A stretch of 64,000 bases of DNA from assembly GCF_014779715.1 (NCBI RefSeq), contig NZ_JACXYU010000011.1:123605-187604 (forward strand). Direction: 5' to 3'. Positions 51,507 to 59,099 of this stretch are shown here, one piece after another. Position numbers and translations under genes: made by a program. The notes under the pieces were generated by a model. The model was not told where the DNA came from. It ran no database searches and worked only from the letters and a program-made list of their open reading frames with translations. Every line of letters starts with the position of its first letter. Position 1 is the stretch's first letter. This stretch comes from Streptomyces chumphonensis. Its GTDB lineage: Bacteria > Actinomycetota > Actinomycetes > Streptomycetales > Streptomycetaceae.

Positions 51507-51586
51507 GCCGTTCGGGGGCGCCGCACGAGCGGTGTTCCCACGGGCGCGGCCCCGCACGACCAGGGCGCACCCACGGCGTACGAGCG

Positions 51587-51636
51587 CACGGCAAACGGCG
51601 GTCGGGAGGAAGTCCTCCCGACCGCCGTTTGCCGTG
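51587..51636. terminator. Perfect 24-bp palindromic terminator
   Basis: A 50-bp sequence forming a perfect 24-bp stem (51587-51610 with 51613-51636) with a two-base loop. It includes A/T triplets near the base (CAAA...TTTG), so on each strand the stem ends next to a short T-run. It ends the DUF3107 transcript; the next gene on the plus strand starts 65 bp later. Confidence 0.85.
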
Positions 51637-51700
51637 TCCGCCGGAAAGGAAGAGTAAGAGCGGAACCGTCCCGTCACATTCCGTCGGCTCGGAGGTGCTC

Positions 51701-51982
51701 ATGCTCGGGGAAGCGCTCGGCTCCGCACTCCTCGGTCTCGTCGTGGCCTGCGCCGCGTTGCGCGGCTTCCCGCGCCGCTTCGCGAACGCCCCCCTGGTGC
51801 TGGCCACCGGCACCGTGGCGGCCGCCGTGGGCGGCCTGGTCACCCGGGCGGTCGTCGGCCCGGGGCACCTGGCCGTATCGCTCCTGCTCGGCGCGGGGGC
51901 GGCCGCCGTCCTGGTCTCCCTGCTGCTGGACGGCCACCGGCGCGTCTACCCGCGCCCGTCCCTGGGCGGCCAGCAGCGGTAG
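51701..51982 (+). CDS. Small three-helix membrane protein
   Basis: 93 residues, essentially three hydrophobic helices (LGSALLGLVVACAAL, VLATGTVAAAVGGLV, LAVSLLLGAGAAAVLVSLLL) with a basic tail. GGAGG five bases before the ATG is a strong ribosome site. Unknown function. It is convergent with the ferritin-like gene 40 bp downstream. Confidence 0.7.
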   Translation: MLGEALGSALLGLVVACAALRGFPRRFANAPLVLATGTVAAAVGGLVTRAVVGPGHLAVSLLLGAGAAAVLVSLLLDGHRRVYPRPSLGGQQR

Positions 51983-52022
51983 GCCCCCCAGGGGCGGCAG
52001 GGCGCTCGGGCGGCGGCAGGGC

Positions 52023-52760
52023 CTACGCGGCGAGGCCGAGCGCGGCCATGCGCTTGGTGTGCGCCTCGGTGATGCGGGAGAACATCCGTCCGACCTCCGC
52101 CAGGTCGAAGCCCGCGGCGGCGCCGCCCACCAGCATCGTCGACAGCGCGTCCCGCTCGGCCACGACCCGCTGGGCCTGGGAGAGCGCCTCGCCCATCAGC
52201 CTCCGGGCCCACAGGGCCAGCCGCCCGCCCACCCGGGGGTCGGCCTCGATCGCCGCCCGCACGCGGTCCACGGCGAAGCTGGAGTGCCCGGTGTCGTCCA
52301 ACACGCCGAGCACCAGGTCCCGGGTGTCGGTGTCCAGCCGTACCGCCACCTCGCGGTAGAAGTCCGAGGCGATGGAGTCGCCGACGTACGCCTTGATCAG
52401 ACCCTCCAGCCAGTCCGAGGGCGCGGTCTGGCGGTGGAACTCGTCCAGCGAGGACACGAACGGCCTCATCGCGTCCGTCGGGTCGACGTCGATCTGGAGG
52501 AGCCGCTCCCGCAGCGTGTCGAAGTGGTGGAACTCCGCCGCGGCCATCGCGGCCAGCTCTCCCTTGTCGGTCAGGGTGGGGGCGAGCTTGGCGTCCTCCG
52601 CGAGCCGCTCGAAGGCCGCCAGCTCTCCGTAGGCGAGGGCGCCGAGCAGGTCGACGACCGCCGCACGGTACTGCGGGTCGGCGGACGCCCGCACCCAGTC
52701 CCGGGCTGCGGTTCCGGACTCGGGCTGCGGCGGGGTGGCGGAGGTCTCAGACGTTCCCAT
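52023..52760 (-). CDS. Ferritin-like di-iron protein (MiaE-like)
   Basis: 245 residues, helical. Paired carboxylate/histidine motifs YGELAAFERL, AAEFHHFDTLRERL, SDFYREVAV and DDTGHSSFAVDRV give the ExnExxH-type spacing of a ferritin-like four-helix bundle. The fold resembles the tRNA hydroxylase MiaE and related proteins; whether it oxidises RNA or another substrate is unknown. The ATG at 52760 has no strong ribosome site. It is divergent from the DEAD-box helicase gene, with a 384-bp region between them. Confidence 0.7.
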   Translation of the reverse strand: MGTSETSATPPQPESGTAARDWVRASADPQYRAAVVDLLGALAYGELAAFERLAEDAKLAPTLTDKGELAAMAAAEFHHFDTLRERLLQIDVDPTDAMRPFVSSLDEFHRQTAPSDWLEGLIKAYVGDSIASDFYREVAVRLDTDTRDLVLGVLDDTGHSSFAVDRVRAAIEADPRVGGRLALWARRLMGEALSQAQRVVAERDALSTMLVGGAAAGFDLAEVGRMFSRITEAHTKRMAALGLAA

Positions 52761-53144
52761 GCGGGGCACAATAGCCGTCCTCACCTGGTGCGTAAGTGGT
52801 GAGGGCGCGTCCACCGGGGGGCGGCCTCCCCCCGGGCCGGGGATCGCACCCGGTACACCTGCGTGGTTTCGCGGTACAGTGATATAGAGCCCGACGGACC
52901 ACCGGCGGGCCTGTGCATGAGCGCCGGTGCATGCGAGACTGCACGGCACATGTACGAAAAGCCGTGTGCCGCGTTCCAGGCGGCGCGCGGCACGGTATGC
53001 AGCACCCACACCGGGAAGCCTCCCGGAAGCGGATGCCCGGTCGGTAGCACGATCGGCTCCGACCAGACCGCCCTCCGCACTGTGAGGGGCCGCTCGCGCG
53101 AGATGAGCGCTTGAGCGAGAGCTAGTGGTCCTGCGCCGCGCGCG
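52761..53144 (+). other. Structured leader region before the DEAD-box helicase
   Basis: A 384-bp region with no credible gene. An A/T-rich TATAGA (52883-52888) is a candidate -10, and downstream 52910-53020 contains repeated TGCATG/TGCACG units and paired G/C segments (for example GCACGGC near 52940 and GCCGTGTGC near 52965) that can fold back. A leader of about 250 nt is implied. Cold-shock and RNA helicase genes often have long structured leaders; I do not recognise a known RNA family. Confidence 0.45.
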
Positions 53145-54770
53145 ATGAACGACGCGGACGTGGTACGACCCGCCTCGCCGCCTTGTGTCGCGTCTCATGG
53201 AAGAGGCAAGCTCCTGTCCACCACGACTTTCCGCGAACTCGGAATCCTCCCCGAGACCGCCGAGGCCCTTGAGGCCGTCGGCATCGTCACCGCCTTCCCC
53301 ATCCAGGAGATGACGCTCCCCGTCGCCCTCGGCGGCGGTGACGTCATCGGCCAGGCCAAGACCGGCACCGGCAAGACGCTCGGCTTCGGACTCCCGGTCC
53401 TGGAGACCGTGACCGTCCCCGCCGACGTCGAGGCCGGCCGCGCCACGCCCGAACAGCTCACCGACGCCCCGCAGGCGCTCGTGGTCGTTCCGACCCGTGA
53501 GCTGTGCCAGCAGGTGACCAACGACCTGCTCACCGCCGGCAAGGCACGCAACGTGCGGGTCCTGGCCATCTACGGCGGACGGGCCTACGAGCCGCAGGTC
53601 GAGGCGCTGCGCAAGGGCGTCGACGTCGTCGTCGGCACCCCGGGCCGGCTGCTCGACCTCGCCGGTCAGCGCAAGCTGGACCTCAAGCACATCCGGGCCC
53701 TCGTCCTGGACGAGGCCGACGAGATGCTCGACCTGGGCTTCCTGCCCGACGTCGAGAAGATCATCCAGCAGCTTCCGGCGAAGCGGCAGACGATGCTCTT
53801 CTCCGCGACGATGCCCGGCCAGGTCATCTCGCTGGCCCGCCGCTACATGTCGCAGCCCACGCACATCAGCGCCACCTCGCCGGACGACGAGGGCGCGACG
53901 GTGGCCAACACCACGCAGCACGTCTTCCGCGCGCACTCCATGGACAAGCCGGAGATGGTCGCCCGCATCCTGCAGGCCGAGGGCCGAGGGCTGGCGATGG
54001 TCTTCTGCCGCACCAAGCGGACCGCCGCCGACATCGCCGAGCAGCTGAGCCGACGCGGCTTCGCCTCCGGCGCCGTCCACGGCGACCTGGGCCAGGGCGC
54101 CCGCGAGCAGGCGCTGCGGGCCTTCCGCAACGGGAAGGTCGACGTCCTCGTCTGCACCGACGTCGCCGCGCGCGGCATCGACGTCGAGGGCGTGACGCAC
54201 GTCATCAACTACCAGACGCCCGAGGACGAGAAGACGTACCTGCACCGGATCGGCCGCACCGGCCGGGCGGGCGCGTCCGGCACGGCCGTGACCCTCGTCG
54301 ACTGGGACGACATCCCCCGCTGGCAGCTCATCAACAAGGCGCTGGGTCTGGCGTTCCCCGACCCGGAGGAGACGTACTCCACCTCGCCGCACCTGTACGA
54401 GCTGCTCGGCATCCCCGAGGGAACCAAGGGCGTGCTGCCGCGCGCCGAGCGCACGCGGGCCGGTCTCGCGGCCGAGGAGGTCGAGGACCTGGGCGAGCCC
54501 GGCGGCGGCCGTCGCGGCCGTGGGCAGAGCCGTACGGCCCCCGCCGAGGAGCGCCCGCAGCGCAGCCGCACGCCGCGTCAGCGCCGACGGACCCGTGGCG
54601 GCCGCACGGTGGACGGCGCGGCCCCGGCGGCGCCCGCCGCCGAGGCCGCGTCCTCGGGCGCCCCGGCCGCCTCGGCCCCGGCCGCCTCGGGGGAGGACGG
54701 CGCGGCGCGCAAGCCGCGGCGCCGTCGCCGCCGCACCCGTTCGGCCTCGGCCGAGCAGACGGCGGACTGA
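53145..54770 (+). CDS. DEAD-box RNA helicase
   Basis: 541 residues. All motifs are present: Q motif FPIQEMTLPV, I AKTGTGKT (71-78), Ia PTRELCQQ, Ib TPGRLLD, II DEAD, III SAT, IV VFCRTKRTA, V RGIDVEGV, VI HRIGRTGRAG. A long basic Arg/Gly/Ala-rich C-terminal extension, with two RRR-rich clusters (about residues 465-500 and 523-533), probably binds RNA. Probably involved in RNA decay or ribosome assembly, particularly in the cold. The ATG at 53145 has no ribosome site; a CTG 24 codons later follows GAGG, so the true start may be internal. Confidence 0.9.
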   Translation: MNDADVVRPASPPCVASHGRGKLLSTTTFRELGILPETAEALEAVGIVTAFPIQEMTLPVALGGGDVIGQAKTGTGKTLGFGLPVLETVTVPADVEAGRATPEQLTDAPQALVVVPTRELCQQVTNDLLTAGKARNVRVLAIYGGRAYEPQVEALRKGVDVVVGTPGRLLDLAGQRKLDLKHIRALVLDEADEMLDLGFLPDVEKIIQQLPAKRQTMLFSATMPGQVISLARRYMSQPTHISATSPDDEGATVANTTQHVFRAHSMDKPEMVARILQAEGRGLAMVFCRTKRTAADIAEQLSRRGFASGAVHGDLGQGAREQALRAFRNGKVDVLVCTDVAARGIDVEGVTHVINYQTPEDEKTYLHRIGRTGRAGASGTAVTLVDWDDIPRWQLINKALGLAFPDPEETYSTSPHLYELLGIPEGTKGVLPRAERTRAGLAAEEVEDLGEPGGGRRGRGQSRTAPAEERPQRSRTPRQRRRTRGGRTVDGAAPAAPAAEAASSGAPAASAPAASGEDGAARKPRRRRRRTRSASAEQTAD

Positions 54771-54800
54771 CGCCCCGCCCGCACCACCGCACCGGCCTGT

Positions 54801-54832
54801 GAGCGCCGGACGGCCCCGGCCGTCCGGCGCTC
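54801..54832 (+). terminator. Terminator of the DEAD-box helicase gene
   Basis: A perfect 15-bp stem (54801-54815 with 54818-54832) and a two-base loop 30 bp after the stop codon; no T-tract. Confidence 0.7.
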
Positions 54833-54902
54833 TCCCGTGTCGGGCCCCCTGCCGGTGGCGGGGTGGGGCCGGGGCGGCGGAGGGGCCGGCGCGTCGGGCC
54901 GT

Positions 54903-54908
54903 TAGCGT
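54903..54908 (+). promoter_or_regulatory. Candidate -10 element of the alpha/beta hydrolase gene (leaderless)
   Basis: TAGCGT ends six bases before the ATG at 54915; there is no ribosome-binding site. Confidence 0.4.
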
Positions 54909-54914
54909 CGGGGC

Positions 54915-55769
54915 ATGAGCAAGCCGCCCTTCCTCACGCTGCCGTCCGGAGCCCGCGCCCACCGGCTCGTCACCGCCCGCGGTGCGTTCGCCGTCCACAC
55001 GTGCGGTCGGCCCCGGCTCGGTACCGCCCTGCTGCTGCCCGGCTTCACCGGCAGCAAGGAGGACTTCGTCGCCCTCCTCGGCCCACTGGCCGACGCGGGT
55101 TTCCGCGTCGTCGCGGTGGACGGCCGGGGCCAGTACGAGACCGAGGGCCCTGCGGACGAGGCGGCCTACCGCCTGCCGGAGCTGGCGCGGGACGTCCTCG
55201 CCCAGGCCGAGGCGCTGGACGCCGGAGGGGTGCACCTGCTCGGGCACTCGCTCGGCGGCCTCGTCGCCCGGGCGGCGGTGCTGCGCGACGCGTCCCCCTT
55301 CCGCTCCCTCACCCTGCTCAGCAGCGGTCCCGCCGCGACCTCCCCGCTCCAGCAGGAGCGGGTCCGGCTGCTCCAGGACGCGCTGCGCACACTGGGCATG
55401 GCCGAGGTGTGGGAGCGGATGCGCGCCCTCGACCCGCCGGAGGCGGCCGGGGCCGGTACGCCCCGCGAGGTCACCGCGTTCCTGCGGGAGCGCTGGATGG
55501 CCACCGCGCCCGCCCAGCTCATCGCCACCGGCGACATCCTGCTCGGCGAGCCGGACCGGGTCCCGGAGCTGGCGGCCGTGCCGCTGCCCCGGCACGTCGT
55601 GACCGGTGCTCTGGACTACGCCTGGCCGGTGCCGCTGCTGGCCGACATGGCGCGCCGGCTGAGCGCCCCGCACACGGTGATCGAGGGCGCCGAGCACTCC
55701 CCGAACGCCGAGCGGCCCCGGGAGACGGCCGCCGCACTCGCGGCCTTCTGGACGGACGTCAACCCGTGA
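54915..55769 (+). CDS. Alpha/beta hydrolase
   Basis: 284 residues with nucleophile GHSLGGL, an acid in TGALDYAWPV and a histidine in GAEHSPNAE. The N terminus VHTCGRPRLGTALLLPGFTGSKEDF is typical of the lipase/esterase-like class; the substrate is unknown. Its last 11 bases overlap the end of the convergent marC gene. Confidence 0.83.
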   Translation: MSKPPFLTLPSGARAHRLVTARGAFAVHTCGRPRLGTALLLPGFTGSKEDFVALLGPLADAGFRVVAVDGRGQYETEGPADEAAYRLPELARDVLAQAEALDAGGVHLLGHSLGGLVARAAVLRDASPFRSLTLLSSGPAATSPLQQERVRLLQDALRTLGMAEVWERMRALDPPEAAGAGTPREVTAFLRERWMATAPAQLIATGDILLGEPDRVPELAAVPLPRHVVTGALDYAWPVPLLADMARRLSAPHTVIEGAEHSPNAERPRETAAALAAFWTDVNP

Positions 55770-56361
55770 CGACCTGCCGGACGCCGTTGATGATCTGCTG
55801 CACGGCGATCGCCGACAGCAGCATGCCGGACAGCCGCGTCACCAGGACGACGCCGCCCTCCTTGATCAGTCGGACGATGGCCAGCGAGTAGCGCATCGTC
55901 AGCCACAGCACGACGTGCATGGCGACGATGGCGCTCCACACCGCCACCTGGCCACCGAGGCCGTCCGCCCGCTGCACGGCGATGATCACCGCGACGATCG
56001 CGCCGGGGCCCGCCAGCAGCGGCATGCCCAGCGGCACGAGGGCGACGTTCACCTCCTTGGTCTGCTTCGGCTCGTCGGTCTTGCCGGTCAGGAGGTCCAG
56101 CGCGACGAGGAGCAGCAGGAGACCACCGGCGATCATCAGCGCCGGTGTCGACACGTGCAGGTAGTCGAGGATCTGCCGGCCGAAGATGCCGAAGACGGTG
56201 ATGACCGCGAGGGCGACGGCCGCCGCCTGCCAGGCCATCCGGCGCTGCACCTTCACCGGACGTCCGGAGGTGAGCGCGAGGAAGATCGGCGTGATGCCGG
56301 GCGGGTCCATGATGACGAAGAGGGTGAGGAACAGGGAGCCGAAGACGGCGGCGTCGAACAT
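55759..56361 (-). CDS. MarC-family integral membrane protein
   Basis: 200 residues with six hydrophobic helices in a MarC/UPF0056 arrangement: FLTLFVIMDPPGITPIFLAL at the N terminus (the family's DP motif) and PLLAGPGAIVAVIIAVQ in the middle (PGAI repeat). MarC was once thought to be a multidrug transporter; its role is not settled. The start at 56361 has GGGAGG-rich DNA upstream at a long distance. It is 47 bp downstream of the PHP gene, so the two may be co-transcribed. Confidence 0.85.
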   Translation of the reverse strand: MFDAAVFGSLFLTLFVIMDPPGITPIFLALTSGRPVKVQRRMAWQAAAVALAVITVFGIFGRQILDYLHVSTPALMIAGGLLLLLVALDLLTGKTDEPKQTKEVNVALVPLGMPLLAGPGAIVAVIIAVQRADGLGGQVAVWSAIVAMHVVLWLTMRYSLAIVRLIKEGGVVLVTRLSGMLLSAIAVQQIINGVRQVVTG

Positions 56362-56408
56362 GGTGGTGCCTTGCGGGAGGTGGGGAGGACGGGTCGGGGG
56401 CGGCGGGT

Positions 56409-57260
56409 TCAGGCCGTGAACGGCCGGGCCCCGGAGCCCCGCGCGGCGATCTCGGCGTAGACGTCGGGCGACGTCGTGTGCTCGCCGAGCCGACAGGTCT
56501 TGCGGCTGCCGTGGTAGTCGCTGGAACCGGTGGCCAGCAGCCCGAGGTCGGCGGCGAGGCCGTGCAGGTGGGCCCGCGTGGCGGGATCGTGGTCCATGTG
56601 GTCGGCCTCGACGCCGTCCAGCCCGGCGGCCGCGAGCTCCGCGACGGCGCTCTCGGGCACGCACGCTCCGCGCTTGACGGCGAGCGGGTGGGCGAAGACG
56701 GCGACGCCACCGGCGCCCTTGATGAGCCGGACGGCGTCGAAGGGGTCCAGCTCGTGCTTGTCGACGTGGGCACGGCCGCCGTCGGCCAGCCACTGCGCGG
56801 TGAAGGCGGAGGACACGTCCGGTACGACGCCCTGCTCGACCATCGCCGTCGCGATGTGCGGGCGGCCCACCGCGCCGTCCCCCGCGATCCGGGCGACCTG
56901 CTCCCAGCTCACGGGCGCGCCCAGCTCCTGGAGCTTCGCCACCATGGCCCGGGCGCGCGGCACCCGGTCGTCGCGGACCAGTTCGCGCTCGCGGGCCAGC
57001 TCCGGCTCGTCCGGGTCGAAGAGGTAGGCCAGCATGTGCAGGCCGACCCCGTCCAGGCGGCACGACAGCTCCGCCCCGGTGACGAGCGTCAGGCCGGTGG
57101 GGAGGGCCGCGACGGCCTCGTCGTGCCCGGCGACGGTGTCGTGGTCGGTGAGGGCGACGACGTCCAGCCCGGCCCGGGCCGCGTTCCGCACGAGCTGCGC
57201 GGGGGTGTCGGTGCCGTCGGAGGCCGTGGAGTGGGTGTGCAGGTCGATCCGCACCGGCAC
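56409..57260 (-). CDS. PHP-domain metal-dependent phosphoesterase (TrpH/RNase AM type)
   Basis: 283 residues. The PHP metal ligands are clear: IDLHTHSTASDGT at the N terminus, ALTDHDTVAG, GAELSC, FAHPLAVK and GSSDYHGS at the C terminus. E. coli YciV/TrpH (RNase AM) with this layout degrades short RNA and nucleotide phosphates 5' to 3'. The GTG at 57260 has no obvious ribosome site. Transcribed upstream of marC. Confidence 0.86.
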   Translation of the reverse strand: MPVRIDLHTHSTASDGTDTPAQLVRNAARAGLDVVALTDHDTVAGHDEAVAALPTGLTLVTGAELSCRLDGVGLHMLAYLFDPDEPELARERELVRDDRVPRARAMVAKLQELGAPVSWEQVARIAGDGAVGRPHIATAMVEQGVVPDVSSAFTAQWLADGGRAHVDKHELDPFDAVRLIKGAGGVAVFAHPLAVKRGACVPESAVAELAAAGLDGVEADHMDHDPATRAHLHGLAADLGLLATGSSDYHGSRKTCRLGEHTTSPDVYAEIAARGSGARPFTA

Positions 57261-57374
57261 GCTCCGAACGCTCGACGGGGACAGGGGACAACGGGCGGCC
57301 CCAGTCTAACCGCGGCCCTCGGCCGCTCCGACCGCCCCGCAGGCCCCGCTCACGGCCCGGGCGCCCGCGGGGGC

Positions 57375-58019
57375 TCAGCCGAGGATGCGCGGAGACAGCG
57401 CGCCGCAGGGCACGAGGTCCACTTCGGCCCCGGCCTGGCGCAGGTCGGTCAGGACGAGTTCGTCGTAGAGCAGCAGCCCGGAGTGGTCGGGCCAGGCCAC
57501 GGCCCACAGCCACAGCCCGCACGCCTCCCCCGCGAACACGGCGCGGTCCGCCGGGGTGCCCGCCACGTGCCACAGCGGGGTGGGCCGTCCGGCGGCCATG
57601 ACCTTGGCCTGCGGCGGCCCGGAGACGGTCAGGTGCGGACCGGGGTCGGGACCGGGGATGCCGGCGTACCGGGCGCCGAGGCCGACGCCCAGTTCCTCGG
57701 CGATCAGGACGAGCTCCCCGGGGCCGCCCAGCGGACAGGGGCCGGAGCAGGCGACGGCGGTCGCGCGGCCGCCGCTGCGGTCGTCACCCGCGCTGGCGAC
57801 CCCGGTGAAGAGCCAGCCGACGGGGAGGGGCCAGGGCATCCACACCGGGACCCGCGTCCGGTTCACCACCACGCCGAGCGCGTCCACGCTGGGCGGGATC
57901 ACCGGCTGGAGCGGGTGCACGGTGCCGTGCGCGTCGCACTGCCAGGTGTCGGCGAAGAGACCGGGTGCCCTGACCCGGCCACCGCATTTCGGGCAACTGG
58001 GTTCGCCCCTCATGGGCAT
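57375..58019 (-). CDS. DUF6758 conserved hypothetical protein
   Basis: 214 residues starting MRGEPSCPKCGGRVR with an N-terminal CxxC zinc-ribbon-like motif (CPKCGG, and a further Cys at CDAHG), then a core of short strands with GRPTPLWHV and FAGEACGLWLWAVAWP. Common in Streptomyces, function unknown. GGGGAG eight bases before the ATG at 58019 supports the start over an ATG two codons later. 37 bp downstream of the SUFU gene on the same strand. Confidence 0.72.
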   Translation of the reverse strand: MPMRGEPSCPKCGGRVRAPGLFADTWQCDAHGTVHPLQPVIPPSVDALGVVVNRTRVPVWMPWPLPVGWLFTGVASAGDDRSGGRATAVACSGPCPLGGPGELVLIAEELGVGLGARYAGIPGPDPGPHLTVSGPPQAKVMAAGRPTPLWHVAGTPADRAVFAGEACGLWLWAVAWPDHSGLLLYDELVLTDLRQAGAEVDLVPCGALSPRILG

Positions 58020-58056
58020 CCACGGTGCTCCCCGAGTCGCCTTCCGTCAAGGACGA

Positions 58057-58707
58057 TCACCCGGTCAGGGGTACCGCCGCGCGGAAGGGGTCGCGCAGAT
58101 CCGTGCCGTGGGAGAGCCAGCGCTCCTGGAGGGCCTGGGCGCCGTGCACCCGCTTCCACGCCGCCTCGGTGGGGGTCATGGGCAGCAGCGGCAGGAAGCG
58201 GACGGGCTCCCGGGGGGCGTCGAGCTCCAGGTCCTCGACCATGCCGCCCGGCTCGGCCACCAGGACGGAGGTGAAGGGCGCTCCCGGCCACAGCGGCTCA
58301 CCGACGTCGAGCGACGCCCCCGGGGCCACGACGACGCCCTCCACCTGGGGGGAGGCGGCCAGCACGGCGAGCGGGCGGAGCACCTTGTCGGTGTCCGCGC
58401 CGCCGGGGCGCACGGAGAGCAGCAGTTCGGCGCGCGGCCCGCGCTCGGGGTCGGCGAGCGCGGCCGTCGGGTCGCTCATGGGGGCCGCGGACATGCCGAG
58501 GGTGACGTAGCGGACCACCCCGACGGACCCGACGGCTCCGCCGACGGCCGGGCCGTCTCCGCCGTCGGCGCCGGGCGCGCTCTCCGTGTCGGCGAAGCGG
58601 AGGACCTCGATCCGGTCGGTGCCGAGGAAGGTGACCGCGGCCCGGGCGTCCGGTGCGCCGAGCGCGGAACGCAGGCGGGCCTCGACCAGTTCGAGAAGAT
58701 CTGTCAT
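58057..58707 (-). CDS. Suppressor of fused (SUFU) domain protein
   Basis: 216 residues with a SUFU-like fold (bacterial type): LLLSVRPG, VGEPLWPGAPFTSVLV, FLPLLPMTPTEAAWKRVHGAQAL. In bacteria this domain often appears in immunity or regulatory proteins; here it is single-domain and next to DUF6758. The ATG at 58707 has TAAACT six bases upstream and no Shine-Dalgarno, suggesting a leaderless transcript that could include DUF6758. Confidence 0.8.
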   Translation of the reverse strand: MTDLLELVEARLRSALGAPDARAAVTFLGTDRIEVLRFADTESAPGADGGDGPAVGGAVGSVGVVRYVTLGMSAAPMSDPTAALADPERGPRAELLLSVRPGGADTDKVLRPLAVLAASPQVEGVVVAPGASLDVGEPLWPGAPFTSVLVAEPGGMVEDLELDAPREPVRFLPLLPMTPTEAAWKRVHGAQALQERWLSHGTDLRDPFRAAVPLTG

Positions 58708-58713
58708 ACGTGG

Positions 58714-58719
58714 AGTTTA
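58714..58719 (-). promoter_or_regulatory. Candidate -10 element for the SUFU gene (leaderless)
   Basis: TAAACT on the minus strand ends six bases before the ATG of the SUFU gene. Confidence 0.4.
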
Positions 58720-58840
58720 GGGGGGCCGTGCGGAGGGGAAAGAGACGCCGGTTTTCGGCCGTGCGGCCTCAGGAACGGGCGTACGGGGTGCTACCGTTGA
58801 CCCGCCTGTCAAGGTGTAGGACCAGCGGTGGACACCGACG

Positions 58841-58869
58841 CTCCCTCCGGGGAGCCGACCGGAGGAGGT
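58841..58869 (+). promoter_or_regulatory. Mutually exclusive hairpins over the leader ribosome site upstream of corA
   Basis: Two stems share bases: CTCCC/GGGAG (58841-58845 with 58850-58854) and CCTCCGG/CCGGAGG (58844-58850 with 58859-58865). The second buries the first part of AGGAGGT (58863-58869), the Shine-Dalgarno of the leader ORF at 58879. Forming one prevents the other, so this could be an RNA switch. Confidence 0.45.
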
Positions 58870-58878
58870 GGGGCGGAC

Positions 58879-58938
58879 ATGGATCCCAGCCGACCGTGCA
58901 GTAGCAGCCCGACCCCCGCCCGGCAGCGGCCCCGCTGA
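58879..58938 (+). CDS. 19-codon leader ORF upstream of corA
   Basis: ATG at 58879 follows a strong AGGAGGT site, and the frame ends with TGA at 58936-58938. The 19-residue product is rich in Pro, Ser and Arg and contains one Cys (four prolines, four arginines). It is not conserved with any protein I know. In Salmonella the corA and mgtA genes have proline-containing leader ORFs that respond to Mg2+ or translation state, so a similar role is plausible here. This is inference. Confidence 0.5.
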   Translation: MDPSRPCSSSPTPARQRPR

Positions 58939-59099
58939 CGTCGCCGTCCGCACCTTTCGGCTCCAGGCCCCCGGTTCCCGTGCGTCCCTCTCCGTGCGCC
59001 CGTGACCACCTCCACCGGGGCTCCGCGTGCTGTGCGGCGACCGCCCGCCACAGCGCCGCTGGCGGCTCGTTCCGCGTCCTCCCCGCGAAGGAGCCCAGC

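Noticed and set aside
52023..55697. A 1224-residue minus-strand frame joining the ferritin-like gene to an antisense of the DEAD-box gene
   Set aside because: Only the last 245 codons are the real ferritin-like gene; upstream it is antisense to the helicase.
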